Below, in pieces: positions 1 to 7,232 of a stretch of DNA of 11,306 bases. The position numbers and the translations under genes are program-made. The stretch lies in NCBI GenBank assembly GCA_046724665.1, contig JBKOWZ010000061.1:1-11306 (forward strand), given 5' to 3'. Every line of letters begins with the position of its first letter. Position 1 is the first letter of the stretch. Under the pieces are notes generated by a model, which worked only from the letters and a program-made list of their open reading frames with translations, made no database searches and was not told the origin of the DNA. This DNA is from Actinocrinis sp046724665 (GTDB lineage Bacteria > Actinomycetota > Actinomycetes > Streptomycetales > Catenulisporaceae).

Positions 1-472
1 GGACACCAGCGTCAACACCGTGCTGAAGGACAACCCGGCGCTCAAGGGCCAGATCGGCGTCTTCCCGCTGCCCGGTGCCGCGCCCGGCACGACGCAGCCG
101 GTCTTCCTCGGCGGCTCCGACCTGGCGATCGCGGCCAAGAGCCGCAACCAGGACCTCGCGCTGGCGTATCTGAAGGCTGCTACCAGCACCGCGGCGCAGA
201 CCGACGCGATCGTCGGCATCGACGGCTGGACCCCGGTCTCCACCCAGCTGATCGACCAGACCTCCGCGAGGCTCTCCGACACCTCCCGCGGCTTCTCCGC
301 CGCCGCCAGGAACAGCGTGGCCACCCCGGCGGCCCCGGGCTGGGCCACCATCGAGAGCGACAAGTCGATCAACGGCTTCTTCGCCGACATCGCCACCGGC
401 CGCAAGAGCGTGGCCCAGGCGGCGAAGGACTTCGACGCGCACCTCGGCCAGGCCCTGGCCGCCAGGCCGTAG
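1..472 (+). CDS. ABC transporter sugar-binding protein, C-terminal part (5' truncated)
   Basis: Frame open from the window edge (first full codon at base 2) to a TAG at 470-472, giving 156 visible residues. This is the C-terminal lobe of a family-1 extracellular solute-binding lipoprotein, which captures an oligosaccharide outside the membrane and delivers it to the permeases. Family signs are the stretch IGVFPLPG, the 'LGGSDLAIAAKSRNQDLAL' segment (typical of sugar SBPs around the ligand cleft), and a closing helix 'AQAAKDFDAHLGQAL'. The signal peptide and lipobox lie outside the window. The gene sits 19 bases before two sugar permeases, then a GH20 hexosaminidase and a GntR regulator, so chitobiose or N-acetylglucosamine is the likely ligand (DasA/NgcE-like). 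The ligand is inferred from context; the SBP family is clear. Confidence 0.9.
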   Translation, partial: DTSVNTVLKDNPALKGQIGVFPLPGAAPGTTQPVFLGGSDLAIAAKSRNQDLALAYLKAATSTAAQTDAIVGIDGWTPVSTQLIDQTSARLSDTSRGFSAAARNSVATPAAPGWATIESDKSINGFFADIATGRKSVAQAAKDFDAHLGQALAARP

Positions 473-491
473 GATCGCGAGGTATCAGACT

Positions 492-1403
492 GTGGACACT
501 CGAACCGGCCGCCGCCGAGGCAGGGCTCTGCCGTACACGCTGCTGGCGCCCGCCGCGCTGATCCTGGCCCTGGTGCTCGGATATCCGCTGGTGCGCCTGG
601 TGCTGATCTCCATGCAGGACTACGGCCTGCGGGCCCTGTTCACCGGGGTGACCAGCTGGAACGGCGCGGCCAACTACCGTGCCGTCTTCGGCGGCGGCCA
701 GTTCGCACCGGTGCTGCTGCGCACGGTCGTGTTCGCCGTCGCGCTGGTCGTCGGCACGCTGGTCATCGGCCTGCTGGTCGCGCTGATGACCGGCAGGCTC
801 GGCCCGAGGATGCGCACCGCGGTGACGCTGTGCCTGATCAGCGCGTGGGCGATGCCGAACGTGGCCGCCACGCTGGTCTGGCAGTGGCTCTTCCAGCCGA
901 CCTACGGCGTCGTCAACTGGCTGGTCACCTCGACGCACCTGGTCGGCGACTACTCGCAGCACGACTGGCTGGCCGGGCCGAACTCAGCCTTCTTCATGGT
1001 CTGGCTGCTGGTGGTCTGGCAGTCGGTGCCCTTCGTCGCGCTGACGCTGCGCGCCGGGCTCTCCCAGATCCCGCGCGAGTACTACGAGGCCGCCGCGCTG
1101 GCCGGCGCCGGGGCGTGGACCTCGTTCCGCGTGGTCACCGTGCAGTTCCTGCGCCCGATCCTGCTGCTGGTGGTCATCCTGTCGGCGATCTGGGACTTCA
1201 ACGTGTTCAACCAGATCTGGATCCTGACTCAGGGCGGCCCGAACGGCGGCACGACCACCCTCGGCATCTGGTCCTTCACCCGCGCGTTCAGCAGCCAGTC
1301 CTTCGGCCAGGGCGCCGCGATCGCGGTGGTGTCCGTCGCGCTGCTGCTGATCCTGACCGCCTACTACGTCCGCCGCCTGGTCCGCTCCGGGGAGCAGCTA
1401 TGA
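492..1403 (+). CDS. ABC sugar transporter permease, MalF type
   Basis: 303-residue integral membrane protein, one of the two channel subunits of a carbohydrate ABC importer (CUT1 family). Start GTG 492 has a GAGG about 9 bases upstream and leaves a 19-base gap after the binding-protein stop. A basic N-terminus (RTGRRRGR, cytoplasmic) precedes six hydrophobic spans. The EAA loop that docks the ATPase is at about residues 196-222: EYYEAAALAGAGAW followed by FRVVTVQFLRP. The gene ends in an ATGA overlap with the second permease, so the two are translationally coupled. It resembles DasB/NgcF partners of amino-sugar systems, but permeases alone do not reveal the substrate. No ATPase is encoded here, so an MsiK-like shared ATPase encoded elsewhere is inferred. 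Confidence 0.93.
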   Translation: MDTRTGRRRGRALPYTLLAPAALILALVLGYPLVRLVLISMQDYGLRALFTGVTSWNGAANYRAVFGGGQFAPVLLRTVVFAVALVVGTLVIGLLVALMTGRLGPRMRTAVTLCLISAWAMPNVAATLVWQWLFQPTYGVVNWLVTSTHLVGDYSQHDWLAGPNSAFFMVWLLVVWQSVPFVALTLRAGLSQIPREYYEAAALAGAGAWTSFRVVTVQFLRPILLLVVILSAIWDFNVFNQIWILTQGGPNGGTTTLGIWSFTRAFSSQSFGQGAAIAVVSVALLLILTAYYVRRLVRSGEQL

Positions 1404-2302
1404 CAGTCATCGACCGCCCGCCGCGGCTGCGCTCACAACCGCGCGCGCCGCACTCAGTACATCGGCCAGGCCTGCGGCGCGCGCGGCGCAACCGCGTCGC
1501 GCTCAACGCGGCGGCCGCCGTGTTCTGCGTGGTCTGGGCGTTCCCGGTGTACTGGATGTTCGACACAGCGTTCAAGCCCTATGGCAAGATCCTGAGTTCG
1601 ATGCCCGGCTTCCTGCCGATCCCGTTCAGCCTCGGCAACTTCGCCGACGCCGTGCACAAGCCGCTGTTCGGCCGGTACCTGCTCAACAGTCTGATCGTGA
1701 CCGGCTCGGTGGTCGTGCTGTCCGTCGTCGTGGCCTTCTTCGCGGCGACCGCGCTGACCCGGTTCCGCTTCCTCGGCCGCCGCGGGTTCCTCATCGGGGT
1801 GCTGATGGTCCAGATGGTGCCGCAGCCGGCGCTGCTGATCCCGATCTTCCTCAGCCTGCGCAGCGTGCACCTGCTCAATACGCTGATCGGCCTGACGCTG
1901 ACCTACGTCGCCTTCGTGCTGCCCTTCACCATCTGGACGTTGCGCGGGTTCCTGCACGGCGTGCCGGTCGAACTGGAGGAGGCCGCGATGGTCGACGGGG
2001 CCGACCGGATGACCGTCATCCGGCTGATCCTGCTGCCGCTGGTGGCCCCAGGCGTCATCGCGACCAGCGTGTTCGCGTTCATCACCGCCTGGAACGACTA
2101 CGTGTACGCATACGTGATGATGAAGGATCAGAACAAGTACACGCTGCCGGTCTGGCTCGTGTCGTTCAGCACGAGCACCGGCACCGACTACGGCGGCCTG
2201 ATCGCCGCCTCCAGCCTGTTCGCCCTGCCGGTCATCGTGTTCTTCATGCTCATCCAGCGCCGCCTCGTCGAGGGCATGACCTCCGGCGCGGTGAAGGAGT
2301 GA
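1400..2302 (+). CDS. ABC sugar transporter permease, MalG type
   Basis: 300-residue second channel subunit of the CUT1 sugar importer. The ATG at 1400 overlaps the previous stop by 4 bases, and GGGGAG at 1389-1394 is 5 bases upstream, so this start is preferred over the much longer open frame reaching back to 830. After a basic, proline-rich N-terminus of about 40 residues come six hydrophobic spans. The EAA loop is at about residues 190-216: VELEEAAMVDGADRMTVIRL then LLPLVAPG. The ending 'LVEGMTSGAVKE' is typical of the MalG family, where the C-terminus reaches the ATPase dimer. It forms the heterodimer with the upstream permease; substrate assignment (chitobiose/GlcNAc) rests on the downstream GH20 gene. 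DasC/NgcG-like by context. Confidence 0.93.
   Translation: MTVIDRPPRLRSQPRAPHSVHRPGLRRARRNRVALNAAAAVFCVVWAFPVYWMFDTAFKPYGKILSSMPGFLPIPFSLGNFADAVHKPLFGRYLLNSLIVTGSVVVLSVVVAFFAATALTRFRFLGRRGFLIGVLMVQMVPQPALLIPIFLSLRSVHLLNTLIGLTLTYVAFVLPFTIWTLRGFLHGVPVELEEAAMVDGADRMTVIRLILLPLVAPGVIATSVFAFITAWNDYVYAYVMMKDQNKYTLPVWLVSFSTSTGTDYGGLIAASSLFALPVIVFFMLIQRRLVEGMTSGAVKE
2294..2299 (+). promoter_or_regulatory. Ribosome binding site choosing the GH20 start
   Basis: AAGGAG lies in the last codons of the MalG-type permease. It is 5 bases before the GTG at 2305, which is ideal spacing, while the earlier in-frame GTG at 2299 overlaps the motif itself. This favours 2305 as the hexosaminidase start. Confidence 0.6.
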
Positions 2303-2304
2303 CG

Positions 2305-3933
2305 GTGAACGCCCTGATCCCCCGGCCGTCCGTGCTCGTCCCGCGCCCGGGCCGGTTCGCGATCCCCGCCGCGCTGAACCTCGAGGCCGGCCCCGGTACC
2401 GAGCGCGCCGCCGACCTGCTCGCCGGATACCTCGCGCGGCCTCGCTGCGCCGAGGGCCCGCCGATCCGGCTCCACCTGGCGCCGACTGCGGACGCCGATC
2501 TCCCGTCCGCCGCCCAAGCCGAGTCCTACGCCCTCGATATCAGCGCCGACCAGGTCACCGTCACCGCTGCGCGCGAAGCAGGCCTCTTCCACGCCGTGCA
2601 GACCCTGCGCCAACTCCTGCCCGCCGACGCGCGCGACGCGAGTTGGCCGTGCCTGTCGATCCACGACGCTCCCCGCCTGCCATGGCGCGGCGCGCTCATC
2701 GACGTGGCCCGCCACTTCATGCCGCTGGACTTCCTGTACCGCTTCACCGACCTGCTCGCCCTGCACAAACTCAACGTCCTGCATCTGCACCTGACCGACG
2801 ACCAGGGCTGGCGGTTCGAGATCGACGGCCTGCCGCTGCTGACCGACATCGGCGCGTGGCGCGCCGAGTCGATGATCGGCCCGGCGGGCAGTACCCGCTT
2901 CGACGGCGTATCGCACGGTGGCTACTACACCCAGGCGCAACTCAGAGCCCTGGTTCGCTACGCCGACGCGCGCGGCGTGCGGGTCGTGCCGGAGATCGGC
3001 ATGCCGGGGCACGCCCGAGCCGCTCTCGCCGCGTATCCGCACCTCGGCAACAACCCGGCGAACCGGCTGCCGGTGTGGACCAGTTGGGGGATCTGCGAGG
3101 ACATCTTCGGCGTACACGACGAGGCGCTCGACGTCTGCCGCACGGTGCTCGGCCAGGCCATGGACGTCTTCCCCGACCGGTACATCCATATCGGCGGCGA
3201 CGAGTGCCCCACGACGCAGTGGACCACCAACGAGGTCGCCAAGCGCCGGACCGCCGAACTCGGCCTCGGCTCCCCCGCCGAGCTGCACGGCTGGTTCCTG
3301 CGGCAGATGGCTGACTTCCTGACCGGGCACGGCCGCCGCTGCGTCAGCTGGGACGAGACCGGGCACGGCCCCGACGCGCAGCTCCCCCGCGACATCGCGC
3401 TCTGCGCCTGGCGCGACCCCGGCCACGGCGTGCAGGCGGTCCGGCGCGGCCACCAGGTGATCATGGCGCCGCACCTGTCCACCTACTTCGACTACCCGCA
3501 GCGCGACCATCCGGACGAGCCGCTCGGCCATCCGAACGGCGTCACCACGCTCGAGGACGTCTACCGGTTCGAGCCCCTCGCGGGCGACCTGCCGGTCGCC
3601 GATCCGCACGACGGCGCGCGCCCCGGAGTGCTCGGCACGCAGGCGCAGTTGTGGACCGAGTTCGCCTCGACGCCGCAGCACGTCGAGTACCTAGCGTTCC
3701 CGCGCCTGTGCGCGCTAGCCGAAGTGGCATGGACCCACCCCCAGGCCAACTCCCCCACCGGCACCCCCACGCACACGCACACCGACGCCCACCCCCTCTC
3801 CCCCGCCTACACCGACTTCACCACCCGACTGGCCCAGCACCTCACCCTGCTGCGCCGACTAGGCGTCACCGTCGCGGACCACGCCGACACCAGTACGACC
3901 GATCACGCGGCTGCTGGGACGATGGACGCGTGA
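2305..3933 (+). CDS. Beta-N-acetylhexosaminidase, GH20
   Basis: 542-residue glycoside hydrolase that releases terminal N-acetylglucosamine from chitobiose or similar substrates by substrate-assisted catalysis. An N-terminal GH20b-like domain (about 1-125) precedes the TIM-barrel catalytic domain (about 128-475). Visible family motifs are WRGALIDVARHFMP, LHLHLTDDQGWRFEI, VVPEIGMPGHARAA and YIHIGGDECP. The last carries the catalytic Asp299-Glu300 pair. There is also WTEFASTPQHVEYLAFPRL near the end. No signal peptide is seen at the N-terminus (MNALIPRPSVLVPRPG), so a cytoplasmic enzyme acting on imported sugar is inferred, as proposed for DasD. A Thr/His/Pro-rich insert (about 480-500) precedes the last helices. 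GTG 2305 is preferred by its RBS; GTG 2299, which overlaps the permease stop, is the alternative. The stop overlaps the GntR start by 4 bases. Confidence 0.93.
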   Translation: MNALIPRPSVLVPRPGRFAIPAALNLEAGPGTERAADLLAGYLARPRCAEGPPIRLHLAPTADADLPSAAQAESYALDISADQVTVTAAREAGLFHAVQTLRQLLPADARDASWPCLSIHDAPRLPWRGALIDVARHFMPLDFLYRFTDLLALHKLNVLHLHLTDDQGWRFEIDGLPLLTDIGAWRAESMIGPAGSTRFDGVSHGGYYTQAQLRALVRYADARGVRVVPEIGMPGHARAALAAYPHLGNNPANRLPVWTSWGICEDIFGVHDEALDVCRTVLGQAMDVFPDRYIHIGGDECPTTQWTTNEVAKRRTAELGLGSPAELHGWFLRQMADFLTGHGRRCVSWDETGHGPDAQLPRDIALCAWRDPGHGVQAVRRGHQVIMAPHLSTYFDYPQRDHPDEPLGHPNGVTTLEDVYRFEPLAGDLPVADPHDGARPGVLGTQAQLWTEFASTPQHVEYLAFPRLCALAEVAWTHPQANSPTGTPTHTHTDAHPLSPAYTDFTTRLAQHLTLLRRLGVTVADHADTSTTDHAAAGTMDA

Positions 3934-4685
3934 AAGGCATGGACCAAGCCGCCCCCACCCGCCAGCCGGCCACCGCGAAAAGGGACGAAGTGCGCCGCCA
4001 CCTGCTCGACCTGATCGAGCAGGCCGGGCCGGGCACCGCGCTGCCGGCCGAGCGCGACCTGGCGCTGCGGCTCGGCGTGTCCCGCCCCACGGTGCGCGCC
4101 GCGATCGACGACCTGGCCCGTACCGGCCTGCTGGTGCGCCAGCAGGGCCGGGGTACGTTCACCAGCCCGCACAAGATCACCCAGGAGCTGGCCGGCGGCA
4201 CCACCAACGCCTTCGCGGTGCCGCCGGCCGAGGGCCACTGGACCAGCCGCGTGCTCTCCTTCCGCACCAGCCCGGCCGGCGCGCCGCGCGCCACGCGGCT
4301 CAAGCTCTCCCCGGCCGAGCCGGTGCTGCGGATCGTGCGGCTGCGCCTCGTGGACGACGAGCCGATGGCCATCGAACGCATCGACGTGCCAGCCGCGCTG
4401 GTGCCGGGCCTGACCGAACACGACATGGAGTCAGGGAACTTCTACCGCCTGCTGCGCGAGCGCTTCGACGTCGTGGTGGCCGACGCCGTGCAGACGATCG
4501 AACCCACGGTCGCCAACCCCGACCAGGCCGACCTGCTCGACGTGCCCGTATACGCCCCGGTCCTGCTGATCGAGCGCACCACCCGCGACACGACCGGCAG
4601 CATCGTGGAGTTCGCCCGCTCGATCTACCGCGGCGACCGCTACCGCATCACCTCCAAGCTGCGCTTCGACAGCTCGTCAGGCTGA
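3930..4685 (+). CDS. GntR-family (HutC/DasR-like) transcriptional regulator
   Basis: 251-residue regulator. A winged helix-turn-helix at about residues 18-80 contains PGTALPAERDLALRLGVSRP, TVRAAIDDLARTGLL and the wing GRGTFTSP. A UTRA effector domain fills about 100-245, with DEPMAIERIDVPAALVPGL, QTIEPTVANPDQADLL and a C-terminal FARSIYRGDRYRI, all typical of the HutC subfamily. DasR, the well-known member, binds glucosamine phosphates and represses GlcNAc uptake genes. Similar sensing is inferred here from the operon but not shown. Start GTG 3930 overlaps the GH20 stop (GTGA); ATG 3939 is an alternative. As the last gene of the operon it probably autoregulates, but its operator is presumably upstream of the window. 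I saw no palindrome resembling the DasR site (TGGTCTAGACCA) in the short gaps. Confidence 0.92.
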   Translation: MKGMDQAAPTRQPATAKRDEVRRHLLDLIEQAGPGTALPAERDLALRLGVSRPTVRAAIDDLARTGLLVRQQGRGTFTSPHKITQELAGGTTNAFAVPPAEGHWTSRVLSFRTSPAGAPRATRLKLSPAEPVLRIVRLRLVDDEPMAIERIDVPAALVPGLTEHDMESGNFYRLLRERFDVVVADAVQTIEPTVANPDQADLLDVPVYAPVLLIERTTRDTTGSIVEFARSIYRGDRYRITSKLRFDSSSG

Positions 4686-4719
4686 CCGCGAGCGTGCTGC
4701 ACGCCTGGGACGACGACCA

Positions 4720-4763
4720 CGCCCGCCGACGGGGTTTCACCTGCGAAACCACGTCGGCGGGCG
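4720..4763. terminator. Strong hairpin terminator between convergent genes
   Basis: CGCCCGCCGACG (4720-4731) pairs perfectly with CGTCGGCGGGCG (4752-4763). After one G-A mismatch, GGTTTC (4733-4738) pairs with GAAACC (4745-4750) around the 6-base loop ACCTGC. It starts 34 bases after the GntR stop and ends 13 bases before the stop of the convergent HNH-like gene. There is no T-tract on either side, which is common for actinomycete hairpins. It probably works in both directions. Confidence 0.8.
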
Positions 4764-4776
4764 CATTGCGTATCGC

Positions 4777-5310
4777 TCAGCCGATCCCAGTGACTTGCAG
4801 CGCGGTCGTCCAGTTGGTGCGTATCGCGCTGCGTGCCGCAGACAGCGTGATACGCCCGGAGCACACCGCGTTCTTCAGCTTGGTCTCGACGCTGTCCTTC
4901 GTGTACGCGGTCTGGGAGCCGTAGCGCGGCTCAGGCCACAGATTGCCCGGGTCACGCGGTGCGCCGCCCAGCTCGAGCGGCACCAGGTGATCTTCTTCGT
5001 AGTCGGACATGTTGGTGTCCGCATAGCCGTAGTCGATGATGCCCTGAGCCTTCAGGGCGTTGGTGTAGGTCGTGGACGGTCGCACGGTCGCGGTCCAACC
5101 GGACACGCAGATCGTCGAACCGATGGTTGACTGCGTCACGCTCGGGTTGTAGGAACCCGGCGTGCAGGCCGAGTCGGGCAGCGGCAGCCAGGCGGTGGAG
5201 CAGGTACTGGCGTGGGCGGCTCCAGCGGTCGAGAAGATCAGACCGCTGACGGCGAGTGCGAGTGCTGATCCGGTGGCGGTGACGGAACGGGTGAGGGCGC
5301 GCATGCGCAT
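4777..5310 (-). CDS. Secreted HNH-nuclease-like protein
   Basis: 177-residue exported protein. A signal peptide (basic MRMRALTR, hydrophobic core, AAHA cleavage near residue 34) leaves a mature chain of about 143 residues. It has four cysteines (37, 49, 68, 150) that could form two disulfides. The core 'DYEEDHLVPLELGGAPRD' followed by GNLWPEP (about 103-128) fits the HNH pattern: Asp107-His108, the GG turn and Asn123. Families with this arrangement are common in actinomycete genomes and usually annotated as hypothetical or HNH endonuclease. ATG 5310 is preferred because GGGAG sits 6 bases upstream; a second in-frame ATG follows two codons later. A role in extracellular DNA breakdown or competitor interaction is only inference. 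It converges on the sugar operon and shares the hairpin terminator, but nothing ties it functionally to its neighbours. Confidence 0.85.
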   Translation of the reverse strand: MRMRALTRSVTATGSALALAVSGLIFSTAGAAHASTCSTAWLPLPDSACTPGSYNPSVTQSTIGSTICVSGWTATVRPSTTYTNALKAQGIIDYGYADTNMSDYEEDHLVPLELGGAPRDPGNLWPEPRYGSQTAYTKDSVETKLKNAVCSGRITLSAARSAIRTNWTTALQVTGIG

Positions 5311-5340
5311 GCGAGTCTCCCGCGAGTCGGGCCCGGCGTG

Positions 5341-5406
5341 GGTTTACCGGGGCTCGCGTTGATCACACTGCACCGCCGCGAGCGCCGAAAGGCGTCGCGG
5401 GTAAAC
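5341..5406. repeat. Spaced inverted repeat upstream of the HNH-like gene
   Basis: GGTTTACC (5341-5348) and GGTAAAC (5400-5406) are inverted copies (7 matching bases) about 51 bases apart. They lie 31-96 bases upstream of the HNH-like start, in a 250-base gap (5311-5560) with no convincing gene. The gap also holds a locally AT-richer patch near 5490-5515. The repeat could be a pair of operator half-sites or chance; no clear -35/-10 pair was recognised here. Confidence 0.25.
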
Positions 5407-5560
5407 ATTTGGCAGCATTCTGCGATGAACCACAGAACGCCCCGGTGTTGGCGACCGGACCTCATCGCCGTACCGCGCCATACGCCCCTACGACTTTAAC
5501 AATCCCCAGATACCCCTCCTCACGCCTCGAACACCAGCGCACCCAACGGACAGCGCCTCG

Positions 5561-6160
5561 CTACCGGCAACGTAGCGCCCCGCCAAGACACACCAGCGCG
5601 GCAGTCGCCGCCAGAGTCCGCGCGACGTTCCAGCTGTTCCAGACGTGCTCGAACCGCTCACGTACGGCGGCCGGATCCGCGATCGTCGCGGGGTCGCCCG
5701 CCGCGGCGAGCTCGTTGTTGAGCGGGACGTTCGCGGCCATCGTGATCAGCAGGCTGACGCTGTACAACACGAGCGCGGCGATCGTCCACCCCAGCGCGCC
5801 GCCGAGTGTGGACCCCCGCTGCTGCCAGACGGCGATCGCGGTCAGCACGAGCGCACCGAAGAACGCCAGGAAGAACACCGGATTCTGGATCGCCACGTTG
5901 ATCTTCTGGAGCACCTCGATGAAGGTGCGGTCGCCGACCCTGCGCAGAGCGAGCATGACCGAGCACGCATAGGCGTAGTAGGTGCCGGCAGCCAGGCCAC
6001 TGGTCACCATCGCCGCAATCAGCACCACGTTGGCGGCGGTACCGCGGCCGGCCTGATTGGCGGTCGAAGCGTATGCAGCAACGACGTTGATTTGCTCATG
6101 AGGTGCCATGCCGCCATTCAACGACGCCGCACTGAGACCATCCATAGCCGAGAACGGCAT
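5561..6160 (-). CDS. DUF1772 / anthrone-oxygenase-like membrane protein
   Basis: 199-residue membrane protein with four hydrophobic spans. Features typical of DUF1772 are a first helix ending in SGLAAGTYYAYACSVMLALR, then FIEVLQKINVAIQNPVFFL, the hallmark NVPLNNELAA, and a late WNSWNVARTLAATAA. Some relatives are anthrone oxygenases in polyketide pathways; most bacterial members have no assigned reaction. Two starts are plausible. ATG 6160 lies 5 bases after GATAAT and would give a leaderless message. ATG 6109 (MAPHEQ) removes 17 residues that look unlike the rest of the family and gives a 182-residue protein. It is divergent from the AraC-type gene, which may regulate it. Substrate unknown. 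Confidence 0.85.
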   Translation of the reverse strand: MPFSAMDGLSAASLNGGMAPHEQINVVAAYASTANQAGRGTAANVVLIAAMVTSGLAAGTYYAYACSVMLALRRVGDRTFIEVLQKINVAIQNPVFFLAFFGALVLTAIAVWQQRGSTLGGALGWTIAALVLYSVSLLITMAANVPLNNELAAAGDPATIADPAAVRERFEHVWNSWNVARTLAATAALVCLGGALRCR

Positions 6161-6165
6161 CTCGC

Positions 6166-6171
6166 ATTATC
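6166..6171 (-). promoter_or_regulatory. Possible -10 element of the DUF1772 gene
   Basis: GATAAT on the minus strand matches TATAAT at five of six positions in a GC-rich setting. It stands 5 bases before ATG 6160, a spacing expected for leaderless transcription. No good -35 was found 16-18 bases upstream. The same bases read CATTAT on the plus strand (6165-6170), so they could alternatively serve the AraC-type gene. Confidence 0.25.
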
Positions 6172-6190
6172 CGTCGTCTACGCTGGACGT

Positions 6191-7174
6191 TTGGATGTGA
6201 TCACCGGCCTGCTCAACGGGCCGAAAGCCAACGGGGCGTTCCTCCTGCGCTCCTCGCTGGCCCCGCCGTGGGCGCTACGCATCCAAGACGAAGCGCCGCT
6301 CTCCCTCGTGGCCGTCGTGCGCGGCACGGCCTGGGCGCTACTCGACACCGGCGAAGCGACCCCCCTGACCACCGGAGATCTCGCCATCCTCCGCGGCCCA
6401 GACCCCTACGTCTTCGCCGACGACCCCGATACGGCACCGCAAGCGATCATCCACCCGGGCCAATGCTGCACGACCCCCGACGGCCAAGAGGTCGCGACGC
6501 TGGGCGAACTCGGCGTGCGCACCTGGGGCAACGACCCCGAGGGCAGCACGCAACTGCTCACCGGCACCTACCAGGTTCTCGGCGAGATCTGCCTCCCGCT
6601 GCTCGAGGCACTGCCACCGCTGACCGGCATCCGCCGCGAAGAAGCCCGGTCACCACTCATCCCGCTGCTAGCCGAAGAGATCACGAAGGAGCAGCCGGGC
6701 CAGGAAGCAGTCCTCGACCGCCTACTCGACCTGCTCCTGATCACCGCCCTGCGCGCGTGGTTCACCCGCCCCGGCGCCGAATCCCCCGGCTGGTACCGAG
6801 CCCAAAGCGATCCAGTGGTCGGCGCGGCGCTCAAACTCCTCCACGACTACCCGGCCCGCCCGTGGACCGTAGCCGACCTGGCCGCCGAAACCCACGTATC
6901 ACGCGCGTCCCTCGCCCGCCGCTTCACCGAACTGGTCGGCCAGCCGCCGATGACCTACCTCACCGACTGGCGCCTCGCATTGACAGCCGACATGCTCAGC
7001 TACCCCGACCAGACGATCGGCTCCATCGCCGAAAGAGTCGGCTACGGAAGCGCCTTCGCCCTGAGCGCCGCATTCAAGCGAGTCCGCGGAATCAGCCCCC
7101 AACAACACCGCGAGCAAACCGCCCGCGAACGCCCCCCGATCGCACCCGCCAACCCCTGGCGGCCACAGCCTTGA
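6191..7174 (+). CDS. AraC-family regulator with cupin sensor domain
   Basis: 327-residue transcription factor. The N-terminal cupin_6-type domain (about 1-200) has the family's stereotyped text: ITGLLNGPKANGAFLLR, PPWALRIQDEAPLSLVAVVR, RGPDPYVFADDP, IHPGQCCTTPDG and GVRTWGNDPEGSTQLLTGTY. The C-terminal AraC domain (about 215-315) has two helix-turn-helices: WTVADLAAETHVSRASLARR and TIGSIAERVGYGSAFALSAA, then FKRVRGISPQQHRE. The open frame extends far upstream, but homology begins at the residues LDVITGLLNGP, so TTG 6191 is chosen. GTG 6197 is the alternative and neither has a strong RBS. It is divergent from the DUF1772 gene with a gap of about 30 bases, the usual layout for a regulator controlling its neighbour. 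The inducer is unknown. Confidence 0.88.
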   Translation: MDVITGLLNGPKANGAFLLRSSLAPPWALRIQDEAPLSLVAVVRGTAWALLDTGEATPLTTGDLAILRGPDPYVFADDPDTAPQAIIHPGQCCTTPDGQEVATLGELGVRTWGNDPEGSTQLLTGTYQVLGEICLPLLEALPPLTGIRREEARSPLIPLLAEEITKEQPGQEAVLDRLLDLLLITALRAWFTRPGAESPGWYRAQSDPVVGAALKLLHDYPARPWTVADLAAETHVSRASLARRFTELVGQPPMTYLTDWRLALTADMLSYPDQTIGSIAERVGYGSAFALSAAFKRVRGISPQQHREQTARERPPIAPANPWRPQP

Positions 7175-7232
7175 AGCCTCGCCGATCAACGCGGGTAGGA
7201 CGTAGGACACAGGCGGCCCTGAACCGCGACCG

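Noticed and set aside
830..1399. Upstream extension of the MalG-type permease frame inside the MalF-type gene
   Set aside because: It is a shifted reading of the first permease (Arg/Pro/Ala-rich); the ATG at 1400 has its own RBS and the usual 4-base overlap.
2188..3681. 497-codon minus-strand open frame opposite the GH20 gene
   Set aside because: Composition is Val/Gly/Arg-rich with no family motifs, while the plus strand shows all GH20 motifs.
5300..5313. 14-base perfect palindrome CGCATGCGCATGCG at the HNH-like gene start
   Set aside because: It is explained by the repeated Met-Arg codons (ATGCGC twice) at the start and is too short to call an operator.
5645..6190. Open frame extending the AraC-type gene about 180 codons upstream, antisense to the DUF1772 gene
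   Set aside because: The encoded residues are low-complexity Arg/His-rich and unlike any family; recognisable homology starts at LDVITGLLNGP. Long open frames opposite genes are common at this GC content.
7175..7232. Search for a terminator between the convergent AraC-type and condensation genes
   Set aside because: No convincing hairpin or T-tract was found in these 58 bases.
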